Assembly: GCA_016718315.1 (NCBI GenBank)
Contig: JADKDV010000004.1
Span: forward strand, 868,001 to 932,000
From: Candidatus Obscuribacter sp.
GTDB taxonomy: Bacteria > Cyanobacteriota > Vampirovibrionia > Obscuribacterales > Obscuribacteraceae
DNA length: 64,000 bases
Reading direction: 5' to 3'
The notes under the pieces were generated by a model that saw only the letters and a list, made by a program, of their open reading frames with translations, did not search any database and was not told the origin of the DNA. Positions 34,593 through 43,860 of this stretch are shown in pieces. Within the stretch, counting starts at the first letter, position 1. Each line of letters opens with the position of its first letter. The translations under genes were made by a program, and so were the position numbers.

Positions 34593-36128
34593 TTACTTCT
34601 TTTTCTTCTTCTTCTTATTAAAGAATGCTCCGCCGGAATAGCCAGGTTTGCCCGCAGCTGGTTTGCTAAAGCCAGGAGGCATCGCTGGTCCAGATCCTGG
34701 TTTGGCGCCGGGTCCACCCATACCTGGGAAGCCGCCCATACCGGGAAAACCACCCATGCCAGGGAAGCCACCGGGCATTCCACCAGGCATTCCGCCAGGC
34801 ATACCGGGGAAGCCTCCGCCCATCATGCCGCGCAATTGACGGAAGACATCACGCATTTTTTGAAACTCATTTAACATTTTGCCAATCTCATTATCTTTGA
34901 GACCGGAGCCTTTGGAGATGCGACGTCTTCTCTTGAAATCTATCAGATCTGGATTGCGTCTTTCTTCCATTGTCATGGAGCTGATGGCAATTTGATAACG
35001 GCTCATCATCGCTTCGCCTTCTGTGGCGATTTGTTTTTGTTGCTCGGTACTGATACCAAACATGCCGCCAAAGCCAAACATTTTCATGATGTCGCCCATG
35101 TTGCCCAGGCCGCTCATCATTTTTTGCATTTTGACAAATGACTCAAAATTGAGATCCTTGCTAAACATCTCCATCATGGTCTCGGTGGCTTCTTTTTCGT
35201 CGATGCTCTTTTGTGCTTTTTCGACTAGTGAGAGCACGTCGCCCATATCGAGGATACGGCCTGCCATGCGGTCTGGATAAAAGGTTTCGAGGTTGTCGAG
35301 TTTTTCACCTGTAGAGATAAACTTAACTGGCTTGCCCACTGCTTCTCTGACTGAGAGAGCGGCACCGCCTCTGGCATCGCCATCTACTTTGGTGAGCAAA
35401 AGACCAGTGAGATCGAGCTGGGTGTTAAAAGTCTCAGCTACGTTGACTGCTTCTTGACCGGTCATGGAGTCCACCACGAGCAGTTTTTCTTGGGGCTTGA
35501 GGAATCTATCGAGAATCAGTAGCTCCGCCATAAGTGCGGTGTCTACTTGCAGACGACCGGCGGTATCGAGGATAACTGGGCTCAGTCCTTCGGCTTTGGC
35601 ACGAGCAATGGCTTGATCGGCTATCTCTTGTACGTCCTGGCTACCGGCGATGGTAAATACAGGGACATCGATTTGCTTACCGAGAGTCTCTAACTGGGTG
35701 ATGGCAGCCGGTCTTTGTACGTCGCAAGCGACTAGTAGAGGCTTTTCGCCTTCGGCTTTGAGTTTAAAAGCAAGCTTGCCGCAGGCAGTGGTCTTACCAG
35801 CACCCTGGAGACCGACCATCATGATGATAGCTGGTTTGCCCGTGATATCGAGTGGGCTATACTCGCCACCGAGGATGGTGACTAGCTCGTCATGGACGAT
35901 TTTGATAAATTGCTGAGCGGGACTGACTGACTCCAGTACGTCGGCACCGAGAGCCTTTTGGCGCACATTGGAGATAAAGATTTTGACGACCTTTAAGCTG
36001 ACGTCGGCTTCGAGCAGTGACTTGCGCACCTCACGGATAGCTTCTTCGATATTGTCCGCTGTCAGTTTGTCTGTACCAGCCAGTGTGCGGAAGGCCCCGT
36101 TTAGTTTGTCTGTGAGATTGTCGAACAT
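34593..36128 (-). CDS. ffh: Signal recognition particle protein
   Basis: 511 residues, ATG 36128 with AGGA upstream. N domain residues 1-90, then the SRP GTPase. G1 is GLQGAGKTTACGKLA, followed by VACDVQRPAAITQL, DTAGRLQVD and TKVDGDARGGAALS. The M domain has RRRRISKGSGLKDNEIGKML, which binds SRP RNA. The C-terminus is a Gly/Pro/Met tail with repeated FPGMGG/MPGG units, ending in seven Lys. It targets nascent membrane and secreted proteins to FtsY. It lies between the HD phosphohydrolase gene and rpsP, all leftward. Confidence 0.97.
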   Translation of the reverse strand: MFDNLTDKLNGAFRTLAGTDKLTADNIEEAIREVRKSLLEADVSLKVVKIFISNVRQKALGADVLESVSPAQQFIKIVHDELVTILGGEYSPLDITGKPAIIMMVGLQGAGKTTACGKLAFKLKAEGEKPLLVACDVQRPAAITQLETLGKQIDVPVFTIAGSQDVQEIADQAIARAKAEGLSPVILDTAGRLQVDTALMAELLILDRFLKPQEKLLVVDSMTGQEAVNVAETFNTQLDLTGLLLTKVDGDARGGAALSVREAVGKPVKFISTGEKLDNLETFYPDRMAGRILDMGDVLSLVEKAQKSIDEKEATETMMEMFSKDLNFESFVKMQKMMSGLGNMGDIMKMFGFGGMFGISTEQQKQIATEGEAMMSRYQIAISSMTMEERRNPDLIDFKRRRRISKGSGLKDNEIGKMLNEFQKMRDVFRQLRGMMGGGFPGMPGGMPGGMPGGFPGMGGFPGMGGFPGMGGPGAKPGSGPAMPPGFSKPAAGKPGYSGGAFFNKKKKKKK

Positions 36129-36175
36129 TGCTTTGGTCCTGTGATTTGTCTTTGTCTTGAACTGTTTTTACGTGG

Positions 36176-37498
36176 TTAGTGTGGTTTGGCAAAAGTGAGA
36201 GCAGGTTCTTTTATCGCCATGATTTTTTCTGTTGCTTCTTGCGGATAAACGAGCCAGTAGGACTCATAGTTGCCTCTTACGAGGGCTTCTATCGGGAGAG
36301 ATAGCTGTGAGAGTTCTTTTAGTTCACCAGATTCGGTGCGCACCACTATGTTGGTCTGAGGATGCTCAGCTTCTGGACGGTAATAGTCGTAAGGTCTAAA
36401 GCCAGTTGATTCAACACCGACATAATAGTCAGGGTCGAGTCCTACAGCGGCTACAGCTTTTTTTGCTAGCTCTTCGATTTTATTGATTTCGGCAGCATCG
36501 CGGCTATTGATGCGACTTGCTCTAAAGATGCGGCGATTGAGGAAGCGGAAGGCGAGATTGCTCAAAATCTGATCTTTGTCATCAAGCCAGCGTTTGATGT
36601 GATAAAAGAATTGCACATCATCGAGTTTGAGATAGTCACTTACTTCTAGTTTTTCGCCTCTGAGCCAGAGCGATGTTGGCTCATCGATAAAGCTGATTTG
36701 ACCGGGCTTTTGGCTCAGTACATATTGTGCACGCTTGACCAGTTTGCCGAGCATGGCACGAGCAGCCAGGTTTTTGCGGTGATAATAGACTTGCGCGTAC
36801 ATCGAGTAACGAGCAAAGAGATAGTCTTCTACCGCGATTTGTCCCTTTTCGCCTACCACAATCATGCGATCGTTTTCTTCGTCTACTTCTATTGAGCGCA
36901 AGATGCGCTTCATCGCAAAATGTCCGTAGGCAGTGCCGGTCATATAACTATCGCGCAATAGATAATCCATACGATCACAGTCGAGCTGACTGGAGACCAC
37001 ATGGGATACATAATGCGGCGTGTAAGTTTTTTTGAGGACTTGAGCGACTTTGTCTGCTATGCCCGGCAACTCTTTATATGAGTCCAATATTGAGCGTATC
37101 TCAGTGTCACCAGAGATTATTTTGCAGGACCAGTCTTCGTGGTCATAATTGAGGATTTTTTCGGTGACATGGCTAAATGGTCCGTGACCAACATCGTGCA
37201 AGAGTGCTGATGCCAGTATTACCGCTCTTTGCTCTTCGGCTTGTGGCAAGCTTGAGACAAGGATGTCACAGAGTCTGGCTGCCACATGCATAACGCCTAC
37301 AGAGTGGGTAAAGCGCGAGCCTTCAGCGCCTTGAAAAGTGAAATAGGAGACACCCAGTTGATGGATGCGGCGCAGTCGTTGAAATTCAACTGCGTCAATC
37401 AAATCCACTACAAGCCTTTCAGCGGGCTTGTCTCGGTCCAGCACAATATCCTGGTGGATAGGATCGAGGTAAGTCCTTTTGTTTGCTGCTCTTGGCAT
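36176..37498 (-). CDS. HD-domain phosphohydrolase (dGTPase-like)
   Basis: 440 residues. The HD-superfamily metal site is complete: RLRRIHQLG, then SRFTHSVGVMHVAARL (first His), ALLHDVGHGPFSH (HD pair), and a later LDCDRMDYLLRDSY Asp. This arrangement is that of the YwfO/SpoIIE-independent HD phosphohydrolases related to dNTP triphosphohydrolases. Substrate is unproven. The C-terminal ~150 residues are a helical plus alpha/beta region common to the family. It precedes ffh by 47 bases and overlaps the divergent gene at 37479 by up to 20 bases, depending on that gene's start. Confidence 0.88.
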   Translation of the reverse strand: MPRAANKRTYLDPIHQDIVLDRDKPAERLVVDLIDAVEFQRLRRIHQLGVSYFTFQGAEGSRFTHSVGVMHVAARLCDILVSSLPQAEEQRAVILASALLHDVGHGPFSHVTEKILNYDHEDWSCKIISGDTEIRSILDSYKELPGIADKVAQVLKKTYTPHYVSHVVSSQLDCDRMDYLLRDSYMTGTAYGHFAMKRILRSIEVDEENDRMIVVGEKGQIAVEDYLFARYSMYAQVYYHRKNLAARAMLGKLVKRAQYVLSQKPGQISFIDEPTSLWLRGEKLEVSDYLKLDDVQFFYHIKRWLDDKDQILSNLAFRFLNRRIFRASRINSRDAAEINKIEELAKKAVAAVGLDPDYYVGVESTGFRPYDYYRPEAEHPQTNIVVRTESGELKELSQLSLPIEALVRGNYESYWLVYPQEATEKIMAIKEPALTFAKPH

Positions 37499-37571
37499 GG
37501 TGTCCCGGTTAATATTGCTAGAAGATATTATACTGGCTCACGATATCTCTTCTATCTGGCTTTGTGCGTAC

Positions 37572-38522
37572 TTGACACAAATTGAGCTATTACCCAATCA
37601 AACTCTCTCACTAGGTGACCTTGTTGGCCTGGCCTTCAGGCTGATGCGGTCGCACTGGCGCGAGATTATCAGGGTGATGCTAGTGCCATCGATACTTTGC
37701 AGTTTAGGCTCCAATCTCAGTTATTACAGTTTTGAAGGCTGGGTTAAAATCGCTGCCGAGTCAAAACTGGCGGTGGGGCCATTTGCTATGCATATGTCGC
37801 TTTGCTTTTGCGGCATCGTCCTCTGGCTCTATGCTGCCTGGCGTCTATTTTTTTGCAGCCGGGTATTGGCTCGACGGGTCTATGGTGGATACTCAGACAG
37901 TACTCAGGCGGCTAGCGAGCTTAAGCCCAAGACGTGGTCTCTCTTTGCCGTTTACAACCTGACATATGTCCCAATAGGCATTGTTTTGTTATTCTGGCTT
38001 TTGCTTGCACTGGCTTGTATTGGTCTTGTGCCCAAGCAGGAGCCTGCCAAGTTTTGGGTTGGCGGTGTTATATACGCTGTGATTGGCTTCTGGTTTACAG
38101 TATCAATTGCTATGACCTCACTCTACGCCGCTCTGGTGGAGTCTGCCTGTGTCATTGATTTGCACAAAGTCGGCGCCGCTCTTGCGCGCGGCTGGTATTT
38201 ATTTGGTTTGAGACCACTGCGTGGCGGTTCTTATGAGTGTCTTAAATGGTTTACCTTGATTTTATTGGGCTTTGCTATCGAGACACCGGCGATTGTGGCA
38301 TCGACAATCGCTGAGATTGTCGACAAGAGTCATACACCGCCAGCCCTCATTGCCTTTAATGCGATATTTGATGTGATACTAAATATGGTGTACGCCAGTT
38401 TTGCTGCCGTGGCCAATATGCTCTTTTATCGTGACCTCAAGCTACGCCTGGAGGGCGTGGATCTGGTCAAGCGACTGGAGAGCATACAGGCAGTGCAGTC
38501 TGCATCAAAAGTCCAGGACTAA
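37572..38522 (+). CDS. Polytopic membrane protein, unknown
   Basis: About 316 residues from TTG 37572 (MTQIELLPNQ); the frame is open back to 37479, but that part would overlap the divergent HD gene and has poor coding character. Five to six membrane helices are spread over residues 25-290, including GIVLLFWLLLALACIGLV and FTLILLGFAIETPAIVAS. An amphipathic segment LSLGDLVGLAFRLMRSHWRE precedes the first helix, as in DUF975/glycerophosphoryl-type membrane proteins, but I cannot name a family with confidence. Confidence 0.65.
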   Translation: MTQIELLPNQTLSLGDLVGLAFRLMRSHWREIIRVMLVPSILCSLGSNLSYYSFEGWVKIAAESKLAVGPFAMHMSLCFCGIVLWLYAAWRLFFCSRVLARRVYGGYSDSTQAASELKPKTWSLFAVYNLTYVPIGIVLLFWLLLALACIGLVPKQEPAKFWVGGVIYAVIGFWFTVSIAMTSLYAALVESACVIDLHKVGAALARGWYLFGLRPLRGGSYECLKWFTLILLGFAIETPAIVASTIAEIVDKSHTPPALIAFNAIFDVILNMVYASFAAVANMLFYRDLKLRLEGVDLVKRLESIQAVQSASKVQD

Positions 38523-38539
38523 CTAAATATTCGGGCAGA

Positions 38540-39910
38540 TTAGTCTGGACCATCTCCAGCCCACTGTGTGTTGGCTGGTAGTTTGGTTAGATTAAAGTGA
38601 ATAACAGCGGGCAAATCAGGATTGCAGTTGCGAGCAGCGACGATATCTGCATCCATTAAGACGGCACGTCCAAGTTGATAGTAGAGCGATGCTCTGCCTA
38701 TGTAGTACTTAGCTTGTTGTGGGTCTTGTAAAATAGCATGGTTAAAATCACCCATTGCTTCATTGACTTTGCCAAGCTTTTGCCAGGCTTTGGCCCGCTT
38801 GTAAAAATACTCAGCATTGCTGACGTCCATTTTAAGACCCTGGCTAAAGTCATAAATAGCCTGTTTAGCATCACCCTGAAACTCACCAGATCCTGGTACC
38901 AGACCAAATTGTCCGCGATCTGGGTCTTGATCTAGATTGGGCGTAAAGCGCTCGTTGCGAGACTTGGCGATGATATCGCTGCTCTCCAAGTCGGCATTGT
39001 TTTGACTGTCCTTAAATATGTAAGGCAATCTTGTTTTGGTTGTAGACGCTTCCTTTTTTAGACCGACAGCATTGTCACCGTTTGCTTCTTGATCAGCCTG
39101 AGCTGGTGTGAGATTTTTTTTGATTTTGCCCTGACCGGTAAAATCGCCAGCGTGAGTACCGGCATTGCCACCATTGCCACCAAATTTGTATTCGCCACTA
39201 GGTCCGTCGGCTTTACCAGTGCCCTGATTGGCTGTCTGGGCTGCTCCCTGAGCGGCGTTATTACCATCATTGATATTGACTGGCGCTGTGGCTGTAGGTT
39301 TTGAGTAGCCATTGGGATAAAGTGAGCTCATCGCTTCTTGATAGTCCTTAATGGCGTGGACATTGAGACCCGAGCTATTATCTTGATCGGCGTCTACTGC
39401 ATTATCGCTGGCCATGGGATTGCCGTTATTGTCGGGTACAGCACCGTCGCTCAATTTTTCTAATTTTTTGAGGGCTGGTACGCCACCACCTGTAGTGTGG
39501 TTAAAAAAGGCTTCGGCCAGTTTGGGATCGAGCTTGATAGCATTTTGGAAGTCCAAAATAGCCATGCCGTCTTTGCCCAGATTGCTATGGCAGATGCCGC
39601 GTATCAAATAAGCGCGGATGTTGTTTGGTGCATACTGGATAGCGGTGGTGCAATCTTGAATAGCGAAGGCGTAATTGCCCATTTTGTAAAAACATTCGCC
39701 GCGTAAAACCAGCGAGCGAGGATCGTTGGGATTTAGACCGAGAGACTCGCCAAAGCACTCTGCTGCTCCGTCATAGTCGGCTGCTTTCATTTTGATTAGA
39801 CCTTGATCAAAGGCCGGATCGACATAGCTCATCGCCGCTGGAGCAAAAAGCACCAGTGAGAGGCTCAGGGCAAAAAGCAAACCTTTTATATGTTTAGAGC
39901 GAGAGCGCAT
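38540..39910 (-). CDS. Exported TPR-repeat protein
   Basis: 456 residues, ATG 39910 with AGGAG upstream. Signal peptide residues 1-28 (ending PAAMS). Three or four TPR units cover residues 33-140 (for example PRSLVLRGECFYKMGNYAFA and RAYLIRGICHSNLGKDG). A long Asn/Gly/Asp-rich linker spans about 150-330. Two more TPR units lie near residues 345-430 (NAEYFYKRAKAWQKLGKVNE). Such TPR arrays act as protein docking surfaces; no catalytic domain is seen. It reads leftward, 40 bases after the DUF4149-like gene. Confidence 0.78.
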   Translation of the reverse strand: MRSRSKHIKGLLFALSLSLVLFAPAAMSYVDPAFDQGLIKMKAADYDGAAECFGESLGLNPNDPRSLVLRGECFYKMGNYAFAIQDCTTAIQYAPNNIRAYLIRGICHSNLGKDGMAILDFQNAIKLDPKLAEAFFNHTTGGGVPALKKLEKLSDGAVPDNNGNPMASDNAVDADQDNSSGLNVHAIKDYQEAMSSLYPNGYSKPTATAPVNINDGNNAAQGAAQTANQGTGKADGPSGEYKFGGNGGNAGTHAGDFTGQGKIKKNLTPAQADQEANGDNAVGLKKEASTTKTRLPYIFKDSQNNADLESSDIIAKSRNERFTPNLDQDPDRGQFGLVPGSGEFQGDAKQAIYDFSQGLKMDVSNAEYFYKRAKAWQKLGKVNEAMGDFNHAILQDPQQAKYYIGRASLYYQLGRAVLMDADIVAARNCNPDLPAVIHFNLTKLPANTQWAGDGPD

Positions 39911-39950
39911 TTTTTCTCCTTGTCGGTGTGGCAGTAGCAGTCTGTCTTTA

Positions 39951-40445
39951 TCAATCTACTTGCTTGGGCAGAGCCAGGACTGGTATCACAAGTGAAGCCA
40001 GGGCAAAAACTATGGTGGTGCTAAAAATCAAGCGCGAGGTCTCGTGCATTTTGTCAAATTGGGCCTTAGCATCGGGATTAGTCTTGAGTGAAGGTAGCAA
40101 TTCTTTCATTGGTGGCACGATGGCAAAAGCAAATATAAATGTAGCCACGGCGCAAATGACGCTGGCAAAATAACGAGCCATGGGCCATCTCTTTTTCTTT
40201 TCCAGGTTTTTGAGGTCGCCTTTGATTTCAACTGCTTCTGCTACCACCAGGGTAAAGGCAAAGACAGCGGCTACTTTGGCAAACTCTATAAAGATGGGGG
40301 CGTTAGCTGCTGCTGCTTCGTTGCGAGGTACGCCACTAGCTACCGCTACGTGCACCAGTGTAATCACAGCAAAGACAATGGCAGCGCCGCCGCCGAAGAG
40401 CATCGCCAGTGATATCAACCTGAGTATGCGAGCTAATTTGATCAT
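39951..40445 (-). CDS. DUF4149-like integral membrane protein
   Basis: 164 residues from ATG 40445, with AAGG upstream; the frame extends to 40472. Four membrane helices: LISLAMLFGGGAAIVFAVIT, FAKVAAVFAFTLVVAEAV, FASVICAVATFIFAFAIV and LIFSTTIVFALASLVIPVLA. The last loop carries FDKMHETSRLIF, the conserved His-containing loop of DUF4149/TMEM205-like proteins. Function is unknown in this family. Confidence 0.7.
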   Translation of the reverse strand: MIKLARILRLISLAMLFGGGAAIVFAVITLVHVAVASGVPRNEAAAANAPIFIEFAKVAAVFAFTLVVAEAVEIKGDLKNLEKKKRWPMARYFASVICAVATFIFAFAIVPPMKELLPSLKTNPDAKAQFDKMHETSRLIFSTTIVFALASLVIPVLALPKQVD

Positions 40446-40717
40446 TATTATGCCTTGTGTCGGTGGGTGCAAATTTTGAGAGACGTAGAGGTTAAACTCA
40501 AGGCCTAGAGCGCTAAATAAGTGCTAACATGCTACTGCTCTTCAAGGTCAGATTCTATCTCCTTGGCAACAAGAGCCTGGTTGCCAGCCTCTAGCGAGGG
40601 GATTGGCGTAGCCAACCGGTTTTTCCGGGGGATACGGTCCAAAGTGCACCTGTATGGATACAAAGAGGATTTCCGTCCTAATAGTAACGGAAATTTGTCC
40701 CAAGAGAGGCTAAAGCG

Positions 40718-43306
40718 TTGAAACCTATTCGCACAGTTGAAGTTACTCCCTTTTTGCCTCCTGAGTTGGAGTGCCTGCGGGAGCTGGCTTATAACCTAAA
40801 ATGGACCTGGGACCACGAGACGATCAAATTATTCCGCCGTCTGGATAGAGATCTCTGGGATTCCACCGGACACAATCCAGTACTTTTGCTTGGCACCATT
40901 AGTCAAGAGCGCCTCAATGAAGCAGCTAGCGACGAAGGCTTTGTTAATCAAGCCAACCGTATCTGCCAGAAGCACTACGAATACATGAAGGCTGAAGGCA
41001 CCTGGTACGACAAGACTTTTAAAAAGCCCAAGTCAGAAGCTGGCACTGTAGCCTATTTCTCAGCTGAGTTTGGTCTCTCTGACGCATTGCCGATTTACTC
41101 TGGTGGTCTCGGCATCCTCGCCGGCGACCACGTCAAAGCCGCTTCCGAGCTAGGTTTGCCCCTGGTCGGTGTCGGTATCGTCTATCAGCAAGGTTATTTC
41201 CGTCAGTACCTCAATGCTGATGGCTGGCAACAAGAACGCTATCCTATTAATGATTTTTACAATCTGCCGATTATTCCTGTAAAAGAAAAAGACGGCAGCC
41301 CGGTCCTGGTTTCAGTGGATTTTCCGGGTCGTAAACTATTTTTGCGTATCTGGAAGGCTCAAGTAGGTCGCGTGCCTCTATATCTACTTGATACCAATAT
41401 CCCCGAAAACTCCAAAGTTGATGAAGACATCACCGATGCTCTTTATAAAGCTGATAGAGAAATACGTATCCAGCAAGAAATCATCCTGGGCATAGGTGGT
41501 ATGCGCGCCCTCAAAGCAGTCGGCATCGAGCCTACTGTCTGCCACATGAATGAAGGACACAGTGCCTTCCTAGGTCTGGAGCGCATCCGTATATTAATGG
41601 AAGAGCAAAAACTTACTTTTGCTGAAGCAAAAGAAGTGGCTGCTGCCGGTCAAATATTCACTACACACACTGCTGTGCCAGCTGGTATCGACAAGTTTGC
41701 ACCAGAGTTAGTCGACAAATATATGGCTGACTACTACCGCAGTGTCGGTCTGTCCCGCCGTGACTTTTTTGCCCTGGGTCGTATCAATCCTGATGATGAG
41801 ACTGAGTTGTTTAGCATGGCCAATCTGGCTATCAATCTCTCCTCTCGCACCAATGCCGTGAGTAAGTTGCACGGTGTGGTATCACGCGAATTGTTTAAAG
41901 ACAATTGGAAGAATGTCCCTGAGCATGAAGTGCCAATCAGCCACATCACAAATGGCGTGCACACTCGCTCATGGATCTCCAAAGAAATGGCTGATCTATT
42001 TGATCGCTATCTTGGACCCAAATGGTCAGAAGACATCTCGGATCAAAACATCTGGAACCGCGTTGCTGATATCCCTGATAACGAGCTGTGGCGTATCCAT
42101 GAGATGCGTCGTCAGAGACTGGTCAATTTTTGCCGCAAGAGACTGGCAAAACAAATGGAAGACCGCGGCGCTACATTGAGCGAACTCGATGAAGCCGCCT
42201 CAGTCCTCGATCCAGAAGTATTGACCATCGGCTTTGCTCGTCGTATGGCGACATACAAACGAGCCACCTTGCTGCTCAAAGATCCTGAGCGTCTGGCTAA
42301 GATTTTGACCAACAAGCATCGTCCAGTGCAAATTATCATGGCTGGTAAAGCACACCCTGAGGATCAGCCTGCTAAAGAGCTTATCCGTCAGGTCATGCAT
42401 TTCTGCCGTCGTGAAGACGTGCGCGCTCATTTTGTCTTCCTCGAAGATTACGATATGAACGTCGCTCGCTGGATGGTAGAAGGCGTGGATGTATGGCTCA
42501 ATACACCGGTACGCTTTGCTGAAGCCTCTGGTACCAGCGGTATGAAAGTAGCGTTTAACGGTGGACTCAACCTCTCTATCCTTGATGGATGGTGGGACGA
42601 AGCCTACGAGCCACACCTCGGTTGGGCTATTGGCCGCGGCGAAGTATACGATGACACTGACTATCAAGCTGAAGTCGAATCCAACGCTTTGTATGATTTG
42701 CTTGAAAAAGAAATCGTGCCAGCCTTTTATACTCGCGACCAGGACCGTCCACCAAAAGCTTGGCTCAGCCGCATGAAAAAATCCATGCTCTCGCTCTGCC
42801 CAGTCTTTAACATCAACCGCATGGTGCGTGAATATACAACTCAAATGTATATCCCCTCACTGAAGCGCTATGGTGAATTTTTGGCAGGCGGCGCTGCTAA
42901 AGCTAAGCAAATGTCCCACTGGAAGCAAGACCTCAAACAGAAGTGGTCAGGTCTGCGTATCGGTGCGGTAGAAGAGAGCACCGGCGATAGTATCAAGGTC
43001 GGCGATGATATGACTATCAAAGCCTGGATTGATTTGGGTGAGCTCACTGCCGAAGATGTCGTTGTCCAGATTTATCATGGACCAATCGACAACTGCGGCG
43101 ATATCGCTGACGGTGTCGTTATTGCTATGAAGCCACAAGCTGATAAGCAAGGCACACAGAGACTCTTTACCGGTCATGTGAGCTATAGCACCAGTGGTAG
43201 ACACGGTTATACAGTGCGCATACTGCCTCATCACAAAGACACAGTATCGCCCTTTGATACACCGCTCATACTCTGGGCCAATCAGCCTCAAGGCGTTAAG
43301 GTCTAA
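40718..43306 (+). CDS. glgP: Alpha-glucan (glycogen) phosphorylase, DUF3417 type
   Basis: 862 residues from TTG 40718, with GAGAGG nine bases upstream. Residues 10-115 are the DUF3417 N-domain (LPPELECLRELAYNLKWTWD). The GT35 core follows: YFSAEFGLSDALPIYSGGLG, GDHVKAASELGLPLVGVG, HMNEGHSAFLGLERI, TTHTAVPAGIDKF, HITNGVHTRSW. The PLP lysine region is EASGTSGMKVAFNG. A ~150-residue C-terminal beta domain closes the protein. It releases glucose-1-phosphate from alpha-1,4-glucans. It is a single-gene unit closed by a strong terminator. Confidence 0.95.
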   Translation: MKPIRTVEVTPFLPPELECLRELAYNLKWTWDHETIKLFRRLDRDLWDSTGHNPVLLLGTISQERLNEAASDEGFVNQANRICQKHYEYMKAEGTWYDKTFKKPKSEAGTVAYFSAEFGLSDALPIYSGGLGILAGDHVKAASELGLPLVGVGIVYQQGYFRQYLNADGWQQERYPINDFYNLPIIPVKEKDGSPVLVSVDFPGRKLFLRIWKAQVGRVPLYLLDTNIPENSKVDEDITDALYKADREIRIQQEIILGIGGMRALKAVGIEPTVCHMNEGHSAFLGLERIRILMEEQKLTFAEAKEVAAAGQIFTTHTAVPAGIDKFAPELVDKYMADYYRSVGLSRRDFFALGRINPDDETELFSMANLAINLSSRTNAVSKLHGVVSRELFKDNWKNVPEHEVPISHITNGVHTRSWISKEMADLFDRYLGPKWSEDISDQNIWNRVADIPDNELWRIHEMRRQRLVNFCRKRLAKQMEDRGATLSELDEAASVLDPEVLTIGFARRMATYKRATLLLKDPERLAKILTNKHRPVQIIMAGKAHPEDQPAKELIRQVMHFCRREDVRAHFVFLEDYDMNVARWMVEGVDVWLNTPVRFAEASGTSGMKVAFNGGLNLSILDGWWDEAYEPHLGWAIGRGEVYDDTDYQAEVESNALYDLLEKEIVPAFYTRDQDRPPKAWLSRMKKSMLSLCPVFNINRMVREYTTQMYIPSLKRYGEFLAGGAAKAKQMSHWKQDLKQKWSGLRIGAVEESTGDSIKVGDDMTIKAWIDLGELTAEDVVVQIYHGPIDNCGDIADGVVIAMKPQADKQGTQRLFTGHVSYSTSGRHGYTVRILPHHKDTVSPFDTPLILWANQPQGVKV

Positions 43307-43336
43307 GAGTCAACGACTAGCGCTAAAGCGATTATA

Positions 43337-43374
43337 AACAAAAATCCTCAGCAGCGATGTTGAGGATTTTTGTT
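43337..43374. terminator. Bidirectional intrinsic terminator after glgP
   Basis: Perfect 14-bp stem AACAAAAATCCTCA (43337-43350) with TGAGGATTTTTGTT (43361-43374), ten-base loop, A and T runs on each side. It serves glgP and probably the convergent gene ending at 43414. Confidence 0.9.
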
Positions 43375-43413
43375 AGTCAATTATCGGTGCAAAAAATTTA
43401 TTGATGCAAAAAA

Positions 43414-43773
43414 TTATTCGGTTTTGTCTGGAAATGGAGGCACATCTTTGACCTCACCAGGTTTAAGACCGCCCAGGTGTTTTAAGATTTTGGCATAGTC
43501 GCGATCGTTTGTTTTGTAAGTAAACATAGCGCTAATGGGATCACCATAGGCATCGCTACGCAGGCTGAGAGTGATACCACCATCTTTTTCTAGCCAGGCC
43601 TCTCCAATAGATTGGACTTTTGTCTTGTCGCTATTTATATTGCCATTATTCATATTGTTACCCCTGTCTCCACTCATGGTGTAACTTTCCTCTTGCAGTC
43701 TCAACTCACTTAGATGCATTGATTTGATGGGCACTACCTGGGCTAGCTCTTTTTGTTCAACCGAAAAGTCCAT
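43414..43773 (-). CDS. Hypothetical small protein
   Basis: 119 residues, ATG 43773 with GAGG upstream. An Asn/Gly-rich insert (residues 38-50) divides a short N-terminal part from a likely beta-rich domain (QSIGEAWLEKDGGITLSLRS, ISAMFTYKTNDRDYAKILKH) that ends in a Pro-rich tail. There is no export signal. No family recognised. Confidence 0.6.
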   Translation of the reverse strand: MDFSVEQKELAQVVPIKSMHLSELRLQEESYTMSGDRGNNMNNGNINSDKTKVQSIGEAWLEKDGGITLSLRSDAYGDPISAMFTYKTNDRDYAKILKHLGGLKPGEVKDVPPFPDKTE

Positions 43774-43860
43774 TATATTCGCCTCTTTGACATATTTATC
43801 GCTATCGTACTTGAGTGGCTATTTGTTTGTTTGGTATCTATACAGGGTCTCTGACTTGGT